Below, piece after piece: positions 1 to 6,467 of a DNA stretch of 23,013 nucleotides (the first letter of the stretch is position 1; each line of letters starts with the position of its first letter). The stretch is from the IMG/VR virus record IMGVR_UViG_3300031673_000508, positions 1 through 23,013 of that record; one strand, written 5' to 3'. The translations under genes were made by a program, and so were the position numbers. The notes below the pieces were generated by a model, which worked only from the letters and a program-made list of their open reading frames with translations, was not told the DNA's origin and made no database searches. Origin of the DNA: a virus.

Positions 1-2
1 AT

Positions 3-650
3 TCCATCATAGCCGCTCATGCCATGGTGACCCCCGGGGAGGTTCCTTTCATTCATACTACTCCCGAGAAACTCAAGGATTCCATCTCAGCCCGATTGGT
101 GCTGCTCGGCCATTACCATGATCCGTGGGCAAAAATCATCATTAGAGAAAAAGTCTCGGACGGCATGAAGAAAGAACTATCAGTGGGCCTGAAGAAAATA
201 CTTACCTCCAAGGAAGAATGGGGATTGGTATTCCCATGGACCGAATTCGGGAGGATAAATCTATTCATCAACCCAGGAAGTATCGCAAGAATCGCATTGC
301 TTTCCCATAATCTGAGTAGAATCCCCAGGGCCATTATTGTTGATGATAACGCCGATGGCGTGAAAATCTCTTCCCTCCCTATTTCGATCGCCAAACCTCC
401 CGACGAAGTCTTCGCCATCGGGGAAGCGGAAAGAGATAGCGATTGGGAAAACAGAATCCAGGATTTCCTTAAGGCGATGGAGAATGTGAAAGTCGAAGGG
501 ATTGAGGCCGCGACTCTCGTCATGAATGCTGCCAAGGCTCGGGCCGGAGTCGAAAACATCGATGAAATAGAAGAGGATCAAAAACGGGTTCTTGATCGCG
601 CCTTGTCGGCGGTTTCGCAGGCTGAAAATGGAACCGCCATCACCGAATAG
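3..650 (+). CDS. Mre11/SbcD-like metallophosphoesterase, C-terminal part (5' partial)
   Basis: This is the C-terminal part of a calcineurin-like phosphoesterase of the Mre11/SbcD/T4 gp47 type, which would act as the nuclease partner of a Rad50-like ATPase at DNA ends. The frame is open to the left window edge, so the ATG at 24 is probably internal. Seen: an AHA triplet just before that ATG (a candidate motif IV histidine), then LGHYHDP (the GHxH metal-binding motif V) and further on INPGSIARI, which matches the 'GS' strand following GHxH in SbcD and YfcE proteins. The last ~80 residues are acidic and helical. The N-terminal D-x-H and GNH motifs lie outside the window. A coiled-coil gene starts 9 bp downstream and a Rad50-like half-ATPase follows it. 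The family is well supported; the exact substrate is inferred. Confidence 0.8.
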   Translation, partial: SIIAAHAMVTPGEVPFIHTTPEKLKDSISARLVLLGHYHDPWAKIIIREKVSDGMKKELSVGLKKILTSKEEWGLVFPWTEFGRINLFINPGSIARIALLSHNLSRIPRAIIVDDNADGVKISSLPISIAKPPDEVFAIGEAERDSDWENRIQDFLKAMENVKVEGIEAATLVMNAAKARAGVENIDEIEEDQKRVLDRALSAVSQAENGTAITE

Positions 651-659
651 GAGAATCTC

Positions 660-902
660 ATGAGCGTCATCGACGAAGTAGCGAAGATTCGCAAGGATAT
701 TGAACAACTGAGGCTTCAGGAAGCACGTCTCAAAGAACGCTTTGAATCCGAGAAGGAGGAGAAGAATCGATTGCTCGGGGAAGCCAGTGCTCTTGGCGTT
801 CCCGAACCTTCACAACTCAGAGCCTGGGTTGAAGAACAACAACTTCTCTTCGATACCAAGAAGGCCGAGATCGAAAGACTACTTCGTGAAGCGGAGAATT
901 AA
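660..902 (+). CDS. small coiled-coil protein between SbcD-like and Rad50-like genes
   Basis: An 80-residue, highly charged protein with long heptad-like helices: residues ~1-42 are rich in Glu, Lys, Arg and Leu, followed by a break (GVPEPSQLRAW) and a second helix to the end. The pattern suggests a helical hairpin. It has no catalytic motif. It lies 9 bp after the phosphoesterase gene and 2 bp before the ATPase gene, so all three are probably co-translated. By position it may supply a coiled-coil arm to the short ATPase downstream, which lacks the long SMC/Rad50 coiled coil; this is inference. The start is the first ATG after a purine-rich AGGAGAA sequence ending at about 656. Confidence 0.65.
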   Translation: MSVIDEVAKIRKDIEQLRLQEARLKERFESEKEEKNRLLGEASALGVPEPSQLRAWVEEQQLLFDTKKAEIERLLREAEN

Positions 903-904
903 TC

Positions 905-1498
905 ATGCACAATCTAATAGAAAGATTCATGGCCATTCGGGATCGACATAACCAGCGGGTCGGCGAAATGAACCAGATCAAAGGGCGATTGAGTAAGCTG
1001 ATCGTTGAAAAGGATCGAGTGGCTCTGAATCAGCAGGTATCCAAGGAGGCGATCATCCTTCTGGAGACGGCGAGCCAGAGTGCAAGAGAATTCATCACAA
1101 AGAAATTCAATGATATTGTGACTTTTGCATTGCAAGCTGTCTTCGGGGAGGATTATCGATTTGAGACCAATCTCGAAATTAAAAGAAACGCGGTATGGGC
1201 CGACTTCAGAGTTCTTTCCTCCGGGTATTCCGAGGCCGCAGATCCTCTGATGTCCAGGGGAGGAGGCGTCGTGGATATTGTTTCGATGGCGTTGCGGATC
1301 GTGTTGATCGAATTGTATACGCCGCGAATTGATGGGCCTATCATATTCGATGAACCAACGAAGCAACTAAGCAAGATGTTTTCGGGACGAACATCCGAAT
1401 TGTTACAAGCCATATCGGAGCGCGTGCATCGGCAAATCATTCTCGTCACGCACGATCCGGTGCTGGCGAAGGATGCAACATCAAAGGTGGAATTATGA
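905..1498 (+). CDS. Rad50/SbcC-like ATPase C-terminal lobe lacking Walker A
   Basis: A 197-residue protein resembling the C-terminal half of Rad50/SbcC/SMC ATPases. Residues 1-60 are a charged helix. The ABC-type signature is S117-R-G-G-G121, followed by the helix DIVSMALRIVLIEL. Walker B is PIIFDEPT with D149 and E150, and the switch histidine is H183 in LVTHD. No P-loop (GxxGxGKS/T) occurs anywhere in the protein, and the gene is too short for a full Rad50. The architecture recalls short Walker A-less ATPases that I remember beside SbcD-like genes in phages, but no search was possible. It probably works with the upstream phosphoesterase in DNA end processing or recombination, with the P-loop supplied by another protein. 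Its stop overlaps the next start (ATGA). Confidence 0.75.
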   Translation: MHNLIERFMAIRDRHNQRVGEMNQIKGRLSKLIVEKDRVALNQQVSKEAIILLETASQSAREFITKKFNDIVTFALQAVFGEDYRFETNLEIKRNAVWADFRVLSSGYSEAADPLMSRGGGVVDIVSMALRIVLIELYTPRIDGPIIFDEPTKQLSKMFSGRTSELLQAISERVHRQIILVTHDPVLAKDATSKVEL

Positions 1499-1875
1499 GT
1501 CGTGAACACTGCGAAAAAGCGGCAGTTGCCACCATCGATATCGATTGGCACTGGAAGGCTTGCGAATACTGCGCTTATTGGAACCCCGAAATGGACAACA
1601 GAAGGGGTCCAAAAGGCGGTTGCGACAAGGGGATCACATCAGAAAGGGATAGCCGTATTAGAGAGGATTACGACTTACCAGGGGACGGCGCTGCTTATTG
1701 CTCTATATTCGAAGAAGGCGAATGGAAATCGGAAGAAAAAATTCTGGCTCAAGCGAAAGTAGATGGCATTATTTTCGATCATCCAGACCAGAGGTTTTTA
1801 TTCGAAGGGCTGTCGCCTATTCTGGAGAAGGATCTGATAGAGGAAGAACGAAAGAAATTGGAAAAGAAAATCTGA
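1495..1875 (+). CDS. hypothetical Cys-rich protein, possible zinc binder
   Basis: A 126-residue protein that I do not recognise. The N-terminal half has Cys at 6, 23, 26, 43 and 69; C23-E-Y-C26 is a CxxC pair, and C43 and C69 could complete a zinc site. The C-terminal ~45 residues are charged and helical, ending in a Lys/Glu-rich tail. Its ATG overlaps the stop of the Rad50-like gene by 4 bp, so translation is probably coupled and a role linked to the same recombination cassette is likely. Nothing seen points to an enzyme. Confidence 0.6.
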   Translation: MSREHCEKAAVATIDIDWHWKACEYCAYWNPEMDNRRGPKGGCDKGITSERDSRIREDYDLPGDGAAYCSIFEEGEWKSEEKILAQAKVDGIIFDHPDQRFLFEGLSPILEKDLIEEERKKLEKKI

Positions 1876-1886
1876 GGTTCGACGAC

Positions 1887-3002
1887 ATGATTCATTCGGT
1901 TTACGTTCGTGGAAGAAACGATAAAAATTGGCCGAGGGAACTTCCCTATCCATTGAAATGGAAGGAATTAACCGGTAAAACCGGTAATTTCATGAAGTTT
2001 CTCTACAGTGATAATATCTCCGAATCCATTCATAATTGCCGGGAATTCTTTATAAAGCAGGGCTGGGAATTCGAACCCGGAGACATTACTGAGATCCATA
2101 TCAACCATGATCTCATGAAAGGCGATACGAGGATTTTTCGTTTTTCCGAGAAGTTAATCGATGCGCTTTTATCGACGAATTTAGGTGAGGTCCCGACGGA
2201 ACTCATTCGTCTTCCGTTCGAGCGCATGTATCTTGATTTTTCTGAACATGATTTCACAGGGGACTTTAACGGCCATAAGTGGTGGATCCGGGGTGTTCAA
2301 CTGGGAATCGATGAAATCGAAGACAAGAGATTAAAATTTCTTCGCATTCATCAAGTCCGATATATGGAAAAGGGTGTGGACTTTCTGGGACAGCCATTCC
2401 CATTTGGTTTCAATATGCTCATGTTCAGGATTTCTCCCGACAAAGTTTTGGAAATTCCCGATATCAAAACCGTCGAAGACATGGCTAAGAATATGAATTT
2501 GGCATTTCCTGCGGATTGGTTCATTGATGGTTTTTTCACAAAAAATCCTCAATCAGCGATATCATCACTCGATGCGATCCGCGACGTTATAGAACTTACG
2601 ATAAACGCCATTCTCTACATCAATTCTGCGAATGCGGATCTCAAGGAGGGTTGGGTCAAGGAAGGTCTCTATAAAAAATGGCGTAGTTCCAATGGACATA
2701 AAAAGACCGAACTCAAGCATGAACTGAATAAATTCGGAAAATTATATCGATGCGGGACGAGAATCAATATCCCGACATTTTTCGGAAACTCGACTGGCGG
2801 AGGCTCGGGTGGCAAGATCGGGGTTCGCTTCCAGGTCAGAGGACATTGGCACCATTACTGGATGGGGCCTCGAAAGGGCGACCCAGGCGAACAAAAAATT
2901 AAGCTTAATTGGGTGATGCCTTTCTGGAAAGGTCCGGAGCTGGCCGACATTGTGAACAAGAAACAATATCAAGTTGATACCGTGAAAGGAACCAAAAGAT
3001 GA
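1887..3002 (+). CDS. conserved phage protein with C-terminal RGHW...PFWKG motif
   Basis: A 371-residue protein. The open frame extends upstream into the previous gene, but the ATG at 1887, 11 bp after that gene's stop, is the natural start. Near the C-terminus, after a Gly-rich linker (GGGSGGK), come VRGHWHHYW and then WVMPFWKGPE. I remember the pattern RGHW..(Q/W)..G...W(I/V).P(Y/F).(K/R)G from uncharacterised phage and plasmid proteins, some labelled AcaB-like regulators. That label is from memory and does not establish a function. The N-terminal ~280 residues are mixed alpha/beta with no motif I can name. The stop overlaps the next ATG (ATGA). The operon position suggests an early or replication/recombination role; the function is unknown. 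Confidence 0.6.
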   Translation: MIHSVYVRGRNDKNWPRELPYPLKWKELTGKTGNFMKFLYSDNISESIHNCREFFIKQGWEFEPGDITEIHINHDLMKGDTRIFRFSEKLIDALLSTNLGEVPTELIRLPFERMYLDFSEHDFTGDFNGHKWWIRGVQLGIDEIEDKRLKFLRIHQVRYMEKGVDFLGQPFPFGFNMLMFRISPDKVLEIPDIKTVEDMAKNMNLAFPADWFIDGFFTKNPQSAISSLDAIRDVIELTINAILYINSANADLKEGWVKEGLYKKWRSSNGHKKTELKHELNKFGKLYRCGTRINIPTFFGNSTGGGSGGKIGVRFQVRGHWHHYWMGPRKGDPGEQKIKLNWVMPFWKGPELADIVNKKQYQVDTVKGTKR

Positions 3003-3292
3003 GCAATGATTCTCTCGCCGAAAAACGGGCTCTTTACGAAAGGCTTGCACACGCGATGCAAAGTGGTGTGGCATTTTCGATGAATGAGTCGGTCAACGGG
3101 GATACCGAACCCAAGCATCTTCGTGTCGGGATCAACGCAGCGATGTCTGATCATGGTGCATTGGTGGGCATGCTTATTCACAAAGGTATTATTGATGAAG
3201 AAGAATACCTCGATGCGATCATAGCCGGAATGAGGAGGGAGATTGAAACTTATATACGCCGTTTCCCAGACTTCAATATTGGATTGATCTGA
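2999..3292 (+). CDS. small hypothetical protein, mostly helical
   Basis: A 97-residue protein without a recognised domain. The N-terminus (LAEKRALYERLAHAMQSGVA) is amphipathic helix. Residues ~36-85 contain KHLRVGINAAMSDHGAL followed by a helix-loop-helix pattern (LIHKGIIDEEEYLDAIIAGM) that recalls small phage proteins found next to RGHW-motif genes, from memory only. It has no Cys cluster and no membrane segment. It overlaps the previous gene by 4 bp (ATGA), and the next gene begins 2 bp after its stop, so it belongs to the same transcription unit. Confidence 0.6.
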   Translation: MSNDSLAEKRALYERLAHAMQSGVAFSMNESVNGDTEPKHLRVGINAAMSDHGALVGMLIHKGIIDEEEYLDAIIAGMRREIETYIRRFPDFNIGLI

Positions 3293-3294
3293 TC

Positions 3295-3657
3295 ATGCCG
3301 AAAATTAAGGTCACTTATAAAGAAGTCCCGGATTGGAAATTTCCAAACGAACTGGATTCTCTTCTTCGGGACTTCGAAAGATTGTTCGAAGATTTTCGAA
3401 ATAACGCCGCCAAGTCGGACAGGAATCTTGTTGCTTGTAGGAGAGCCAGAACAATCTTGCAAACAATTCGATTCGGTCTGGGACCCGTGTTGCGTAAAGC
3501 TCTATTCCGGCAACGTGACCATTTGGAATCTCTTAGACATGGAGTAACGTTCGATGAATGGAAACGACGCAAAGAAGTCGAACATCCTGATGGGAGTGGA
3601 CGCGGGTCTCGCCAAAACAGGCGTAGCCATCGTCGCCGTCCCGGATCCGTGGAATAA
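3295..3657 (+). CDS. hypothetical basic protein overlapping the resolvase gene
   Basis: A 120-residue protein. Residues 1-90 read as a compact helical domain (PDWKFPNELDSLLRDFERLF, then an Arg-rich helix). Residues ~88-120 are very basic and low in complexity (RGSRQNRRSHRRRPGSVE) and lie in the stretch where the frame overlaps the start of the RuvC-like gene by 104 bp. The basic tail could bind nucleic acid, or could simply be what the resolvase coding sequence spells in this frame. There is no recognised family. It starts 2 bp after the preceding gene. Confidence 0.5.
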   Translation: MPKIKVTYKEVPDWKFPNELDSLLRDFERLFEDFRNNAAKSDRNLVACRRARTILQTIRFGLGPVLRKALFRQRDHLESLRHGVTFDEWKRRKEVEHPDGSGRGSRQNRRSHRRRPGSVE

Positions 3658-4120
3658 GGATCTCAAGGAAGGTCGAATAATCACAGCGCAGTCTTTCGTT
3701 ACGCGCCGAGAAGATACCAAGGTCCGCAGAAGCGACGAAATGCTGAAGAATCGAATCAGACAGGTCGCCGGTTTTTATCTGAAGTTCATTGAGACATATA
3801 AACCGAGGATTATATCCCTTGAAAGCATGTCTTATCCGAGAAATGCTGCGAGTTCCGCCATGTTGGGCATGGCATGGAGCTCCCTTTACACGCTCGCATT
3901 CATGCATAATATTCCGGTGTTCATTTATAGCCCGAGGGAAGTCAGAGACTCACTCGTCTTGCCGAGAAATGCATCGAAGAAGGATATCGAATTCACCGTT
4001 CGGGAGGCGTTCACTGACTATAAAGATTGGCCCAAGGGAAATGTTCGCGAGCACGCCTTCGATGCAACGGCCGTCATCATGACGTTTCTGAATGACGAGA
4101 ACTGGTGTCGCTTTATATAG
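3554..4120 (+). CDS. RuvC-like Holliday junction resolvase
   Basis: A 188-residue RNase H-fold nuclease of the RuvC type that would cut branched DNA made during phage recombination and replication, clearing it before packaging. Catalytic acids are visible in order: D16 in GVDAGLAKTG, E90 in IISLESM, and H167 with D170 in EHAFDATAV, the usual D-E-(H/D)-D layout. The length fits RuvC. The chosen ATG has a GGAG 9 bp upstream (3541-3544). A second in-frame ATG at 3590 lies just before the first catalytic strand, and using it would shorten the overlap with the upstream gene from 104 to 68 bp. It sits in the cassette that also holds SbcD/Rad50-like genes, consistent with a recombination operon. Confidence 0.85.
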   Translation: MNGNDAKKSNILMGVDAGLAKTGVAIVAVPDPWNKDLKEGRIITAQSFVTRREDTKVRRSDEMLKNRIRQVAGFYLKFIETYKPRIISLESMSYPRNAASSAMLGMAWSSLYTLAFMHNIPVFIYSPREVRDSLVLPRNASKKDIEFTVREAFTDYKDWPKGNVREHAFDATAVIMTFLNDENWCRFI

Positions 4121-4131
4121 GAGCAATGAAT

Positions 4132-4353
4132 ATGTCCAACAAAGAACAATATGGTCTGAAGGTTCAATGTAGGGCCTGCAAGATCCACGGTAAACTGGAC
4201 TTTCATGCCTTTCGTGTCAGAATCACCGGAGCACTCGAATTCATCTGTCCGGCGTGCAGCGAGGTATCGATATACATCGGTAGATTCGGACAGGATATAA
4301 AACTTGGGGTTCTCGAAGATGATGTGAAAGGAACCGAGAATGTCGCAGAGTAA
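4132..4353 (+). CDS. small zinc-ribbon protein
   Basis: A 73-residue protein with two CxxC knuckles, C13-R-A-C16 and C39-P-A-C42, separated by 22 residues: the spacing of a zinc ribbon. It probably has a nucleic-acid or protein adaptor role, but nothing in it indicates a specific function. Three in-frame starts exist (GTG 4105, ATG 4126, ATG 4132). AGGAG at 4119-4123 is only 2 bp from 4126 and 8 bp from 4132, so 4132 is preferred. The C-terminus overlaps the next gene by 14 bp. Confidence 0.6.
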   Translation: MSNKEQYGLKVQCRACKIHGKLDFHAFRVRITGALEFICPACSEVSIYIGRFGQDIKLGVLEDDVKGTENVAE

Positions 4354-4750
4354 GAAACCTGAATGGGAAGTTCGACTGAATGTCGATGGCGCTGCAATTA
4401 TGATAGCAAGAACCTCCAAAGAGTCAGCGCAAAGAATTGCTGCGTCTTTCGGCATGAAACTCGAAGGAAACTTTGTGACGCGCTGGCCCCTGACCATTTC
4501 GAAGATAGGTTCCCGCGTCGAATTGGAGCAAAAGGCCCTGGCGCAGATTCTTGCACCAAAGATCGAAGTTCACAAGGGAGACCTTGTGATCATACTATCG
4601 GGTCACGAAAAAGTTTCTGATAACGCGCCGAAGGAAATGTTCATGCCATTGACCAAGGCAATCAAAAGGATCTATGAGGCTCTTGAGGGCAAATCCCCCA
4701 TGCATTGGACACTCTCAATAGCTGAACCGGGGACCATAATAACAAGATGA
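4340..4750 (+). CDS. hypothetical protein
   Basis: A 136-residue alpha/beta protein that I do not recognise. It begins inside the end of the zinc-ribbon gene (14-bp overlap), preceded by AAAGGA about 8 bp upstream of the ATG. It has no Cys cluster, signal peptide or membrane segment. Residues ~10-45 (strand-helix, WEVRLNVDGAA...ESAQRIAASFG) are arranged like a small binding domain, which is only an impression. It is the last ordinary gene of the plus-strand cassette before the HNH region. A 16-codon ORF starting at its stop (ATGA, 4747-4797) is too short to support as a gene. Confidence 0.5.
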   Translation: MSQSKKPEWEVRLNVDGAAIMIARTSKESAQRIAASFGMKLEGNFVTRWPLTISKIGSRVELEQKALAQILAPKIEVHKGDLVIILSGHEKVSDNAPKEMFMPLTKAIKRIYEALEGKSPMHWTLSIAEPGTIITR

Positions 4751-4828
4751 AGAGACCAAAACATAAAAACGGAGACCATTTCGAACGATTGCGGTAGTAT
4801 TATGATGCTTGACGGTGAGGAGACAAAG

Positions 4829-4965
4829 ATGACCGAACCGAAAATCTGCGGGATTCGCAAGGCAAGGCAAGGAGTGGAGTTTGCCAACGAGAAGCAACGG
4901 TCCTGACCGAGGAGAAGGGGCTGATCTGCCTTCGGCACTACAGCGGTTTTCGTGCCCATAACCTC
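4829..4965 (+). pseudogene. frameshifted 5' end of the HNH endonuclease gene
   Basis: A strong GAGGAG at 4817-4822 lies 6 bp before the ATG at 4829. That frame reads MTEPKICGIRKARQG and then stops at 4904-4906. The HNH frame is open from 4819 without an ATG, and just before its GTG at 4966 it encodes GLICLRHYSGF, which parallels the later KGYCERHYWQL zinc-knuckle repeat. The region between holds three tandem GCAAG units (4857-4871). Removing one unit joins the two frames into an uninterrupted protein of about 250 residues, with Cys residues positioned as in the second knuckle. The gene therefore probably begins at 4829 and is broken by a 5-bp expansion, or by an assembly error. Confidence 0.7.
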
Positions 4966-5586
4966 GTGAGAAAAGCGAAGCGAGTCTGTAAGGTCGATGG
5001 GTGCTTCAAAGGTTTTTATTGTAAGGGTTATTGCGAAAGACACTATTGGCAACTACACGTCCATAGAAAAATACTGAACGTCGATCGTACTAAGTTTGAT
5101 CCCAACGTGATACGCGTGGGGAGGGATACCGCCGCGATCATATTATGCGACCAACGTGGCTTTCCAATCGCTGAAACACTGATCGACAAAACTTTCATTG
5201 AAATAGTTCGTGGATACAAATGGCATCTACACCATGAAGGATACGCCGAGTCTGGATCAAATTCCATTTTTCTACACCATCTCGTCCTCGGTAGACCGCC
5301 CGTCGGCATGGAGATAGATCATATTAATCGCAACCGATTAGATAATCGCTTTGAAAATCTTAGGTCAGTTACTTTCGGACAGAACAATATGAACGTCAGC
5401 GTCGGGACAAATAATACTTCGGGCGTGACGGGCGTTAGTTGGCACAAAGGAGCCCGCAAATGGCAGGCTGGCATCATGCTTGATTACAAGAACAAACACC
5501 TCGGTCTCTTCGAAAGAAAACAAGACGCTATCGACGCACGAAAAGAAGCAGAACGAAAATACTTCGGCGAATATTCGCCAAAATAA
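4966..5586 (+). CDS. HNH/AP2 homing endonuclease (N-terminus frameshifted)
   Basis: A free-standing homing endonuclease of the HNH type common in phages. In the 206-residue frame: a zinc knuckle (C8, C13, C23, H26, ending GYCERHY), a linker, the HNH core (H104-H105, then EIDHINRNRLDNR with D118-H119, N121 and N131 in ENLR), and a C-terminal AP2-type DNA-binding domain from ~151 (SGVTGVSWHKGARKWQAGI...HLGLF) to the end. The annotated GTG at 4966 has no Shine-Dalgarno sequence; the real start is probably ATG 4829 in another frame (see the adjacent entry), so the gene may be inactive or produce little protein. It is the last gene on the plus strand and looks like an independent mobile insertion downstream of the recombination cassette. 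Confidence 0.8.
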   Translation: MRKAKRVCKVDGCFKGFYCKGYCERHYWQLHVHRKILNVDRTKFDPNVIRVGRDTAAIILCDQRGFPIAETLIDKTFIEIVRGYKWHLHHEGYAESGSNSIFLHHLVLGRPPVGMEIDHINRNRLDNRFENLRSVTFGQNNMNVSVGTNNTSGVTGVSWHKGARKWQAGIMLDYKNKHLGLFERKQDAIDARKEAERKYFGEYSPK

Positions 5587-5587
5587 T

Positions 5588-5621
5588 AACCCGCGCCCAC
5601 CCTTGCGAACGGACGCGGGTT
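5588..5621 (-). terminator. intrinsic terminator of the minus-strand tail operon
   Basis: AACCCGCG (5588-5595) and CGCGGGTT (5614-5621) form a perfect 8-bp inverted repeat with an 18-nt loop, located between the convergent HNH gene and the last minus-strand gene. Read on the minus strand, the stem is followed by TTATTATTTT, a T-rich tract typical of rho-independent termination. The plus-strand side has no comparable T run, so it should mainly stop the tail operon. Its effect on plus-strand transcription is uncertain. Confidence 0.65.
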
Positions 5622-5653
5622 CAACGACAAGAAATAAATGGCGATAGCGCGGA

Positions 5654-5986
5654 TCAACCCTGGTTAACCGCCACCTTCCCCTTTGTACAATCGACAATCA
5701 AGTCTATCAGCGGCGGAACGAGAGACTTGAGAATGACCTCCTCGATCCACGTCTCGAACGGTTCGGGTATCCAGGGCAGATCGACGTCTACTTCGCGGTA
5801 AGCCTTGCCGATTACCTCCACCGCGAACGCCTTCTTTTCAACCCCGGATAATCCCGCGAAGCATTCCGTGATTTCGCACGCGGTTCTCACGGCAAGCGTG
5901 ATGTCGGAGAAACTGAATTTCTTGTCCTTGAAGCACTCCACGACTTTCTTGACGGCTTCCACCGTCTGTTCTGCTATTGCTCCCAT
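5654..5986 (-). CDS. hypothetical small protein, last gene of the tail operon
   Basis: A 110-residue protein with a strong ribosome site (AAGGAGG, 5 bp before ATG). The first half is helical (TVEAVKKVVECF...ITLAVRTACEI). The second half contains LPWIPEPFETWIEEVILKSL and a hydrophobic amphipathic stretch (VPPLIDLIVDCTKGK). There is no clear membrane span or catalytic motif. As the final gene after the fibre gene, in the place where lysis genes often lie, a holin-like or lysis-accessory role is possible but not shown. The terminator at 5588-5621 follows. Confidence 0.5.
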   Translation of the reverse strand: MGAIAEQTVEAVKKVVECFKDKKFSFSDITLAVRTACEITECFAGLSGVEKKAFAVEVIGKAYREVDVDLPWIPEPFETWIEEVILKSLVPPLIDLIVDCTKGKVAVNQG

Positions 5987-6049
5987 GAGAGCCTCCTTAC
6001 TTGGACTTGAAATTGACCCGACCGGATCAACCGTGAAGATCTCAATGCC

Positions 6050-6406
6050 TCAGCCGAGCATCCCTTTTAGGGCCGCTCCCGCCACGGCTCCCAGGATCTC
6101 CACCACGGTCGCGAAGATTTCCTTGACGGCATCCTGGGTCGCATCACTGAACTTGATCGCCTGACGGGCAACGAAGGTGTCAACGCGGGCGTGCATGAAC
6201 GACATGTCCTGCTTCACCGCTTCCCGCTCCACTTGGGAAACCGCCGTCGCGGCCTGATACTGGAGATTCGCCATCTCCAGCGCGATCTCCTTAAGAAATT
6301 CTGTGTCAGAGGCGTCCTTGAGATAGTCCTTCAGCCGCGCGACCAGGGAGACGCCGATCTCCTTCGCCAGATTCTCCACGTTCAGGTTCATCTCGAAATC
6401 GGGCAT
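6050..6406 (-). CDS. hypothetical helical protein with hydrophobic C-terminus
   Basis: A 118-residue protein, almost entirely helical. Residues ~8-90 form charged amphipathic helices (VENLAKEIGVSLVARLKDYL, then VSQVEREAVKQDMSFMHARV). Residues 94-118 are hydrophobic and Gly/Ala-rich (FATVVEILGAVAGAALKGML) and could enter or lie on a membrane. A GGGGGAA ribosome site precedes the ATG. It sits between a predicted membrane/lipoprotein gene and the last small gene of the operon, so the three may form a lysis or virion-accessory group; this is positional inference only. Confidence 0.5.
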   Translation of the reverse strand: MPDFEMNLNVENLAKEIGVSLVARLKDYLKDASDTEFLKEIALEMANLQYQAATAVSQVEREAVKQDMSFMHARVDTFVARQAIKFSDATQDAVKEIFATVVEILGAVAGAALKGMLG

Positions 6407-6467
6407 GATTCCCCCTTTCCAGTACTTGGACCATCGATGATCAACAGATCGATTGGCCCTGCGTGAC

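Noticed and set aside
1698-1886. Upstream extension of the 371-residue RGHW-motif gene
   Set aside because: The extension lies inside the Cys-rich gene and spells low-complexity Arg/Ser sequence. ATG 1887 just after that gene's stop is a natural start.
4747-4797. 16-codon ORF overlapping the stop of the preceding gene (ATGA)
   Set aside because: It is too short and carries no motif. The strong ribosome site at 4817-4822 serves the ATG at 4829 instead.
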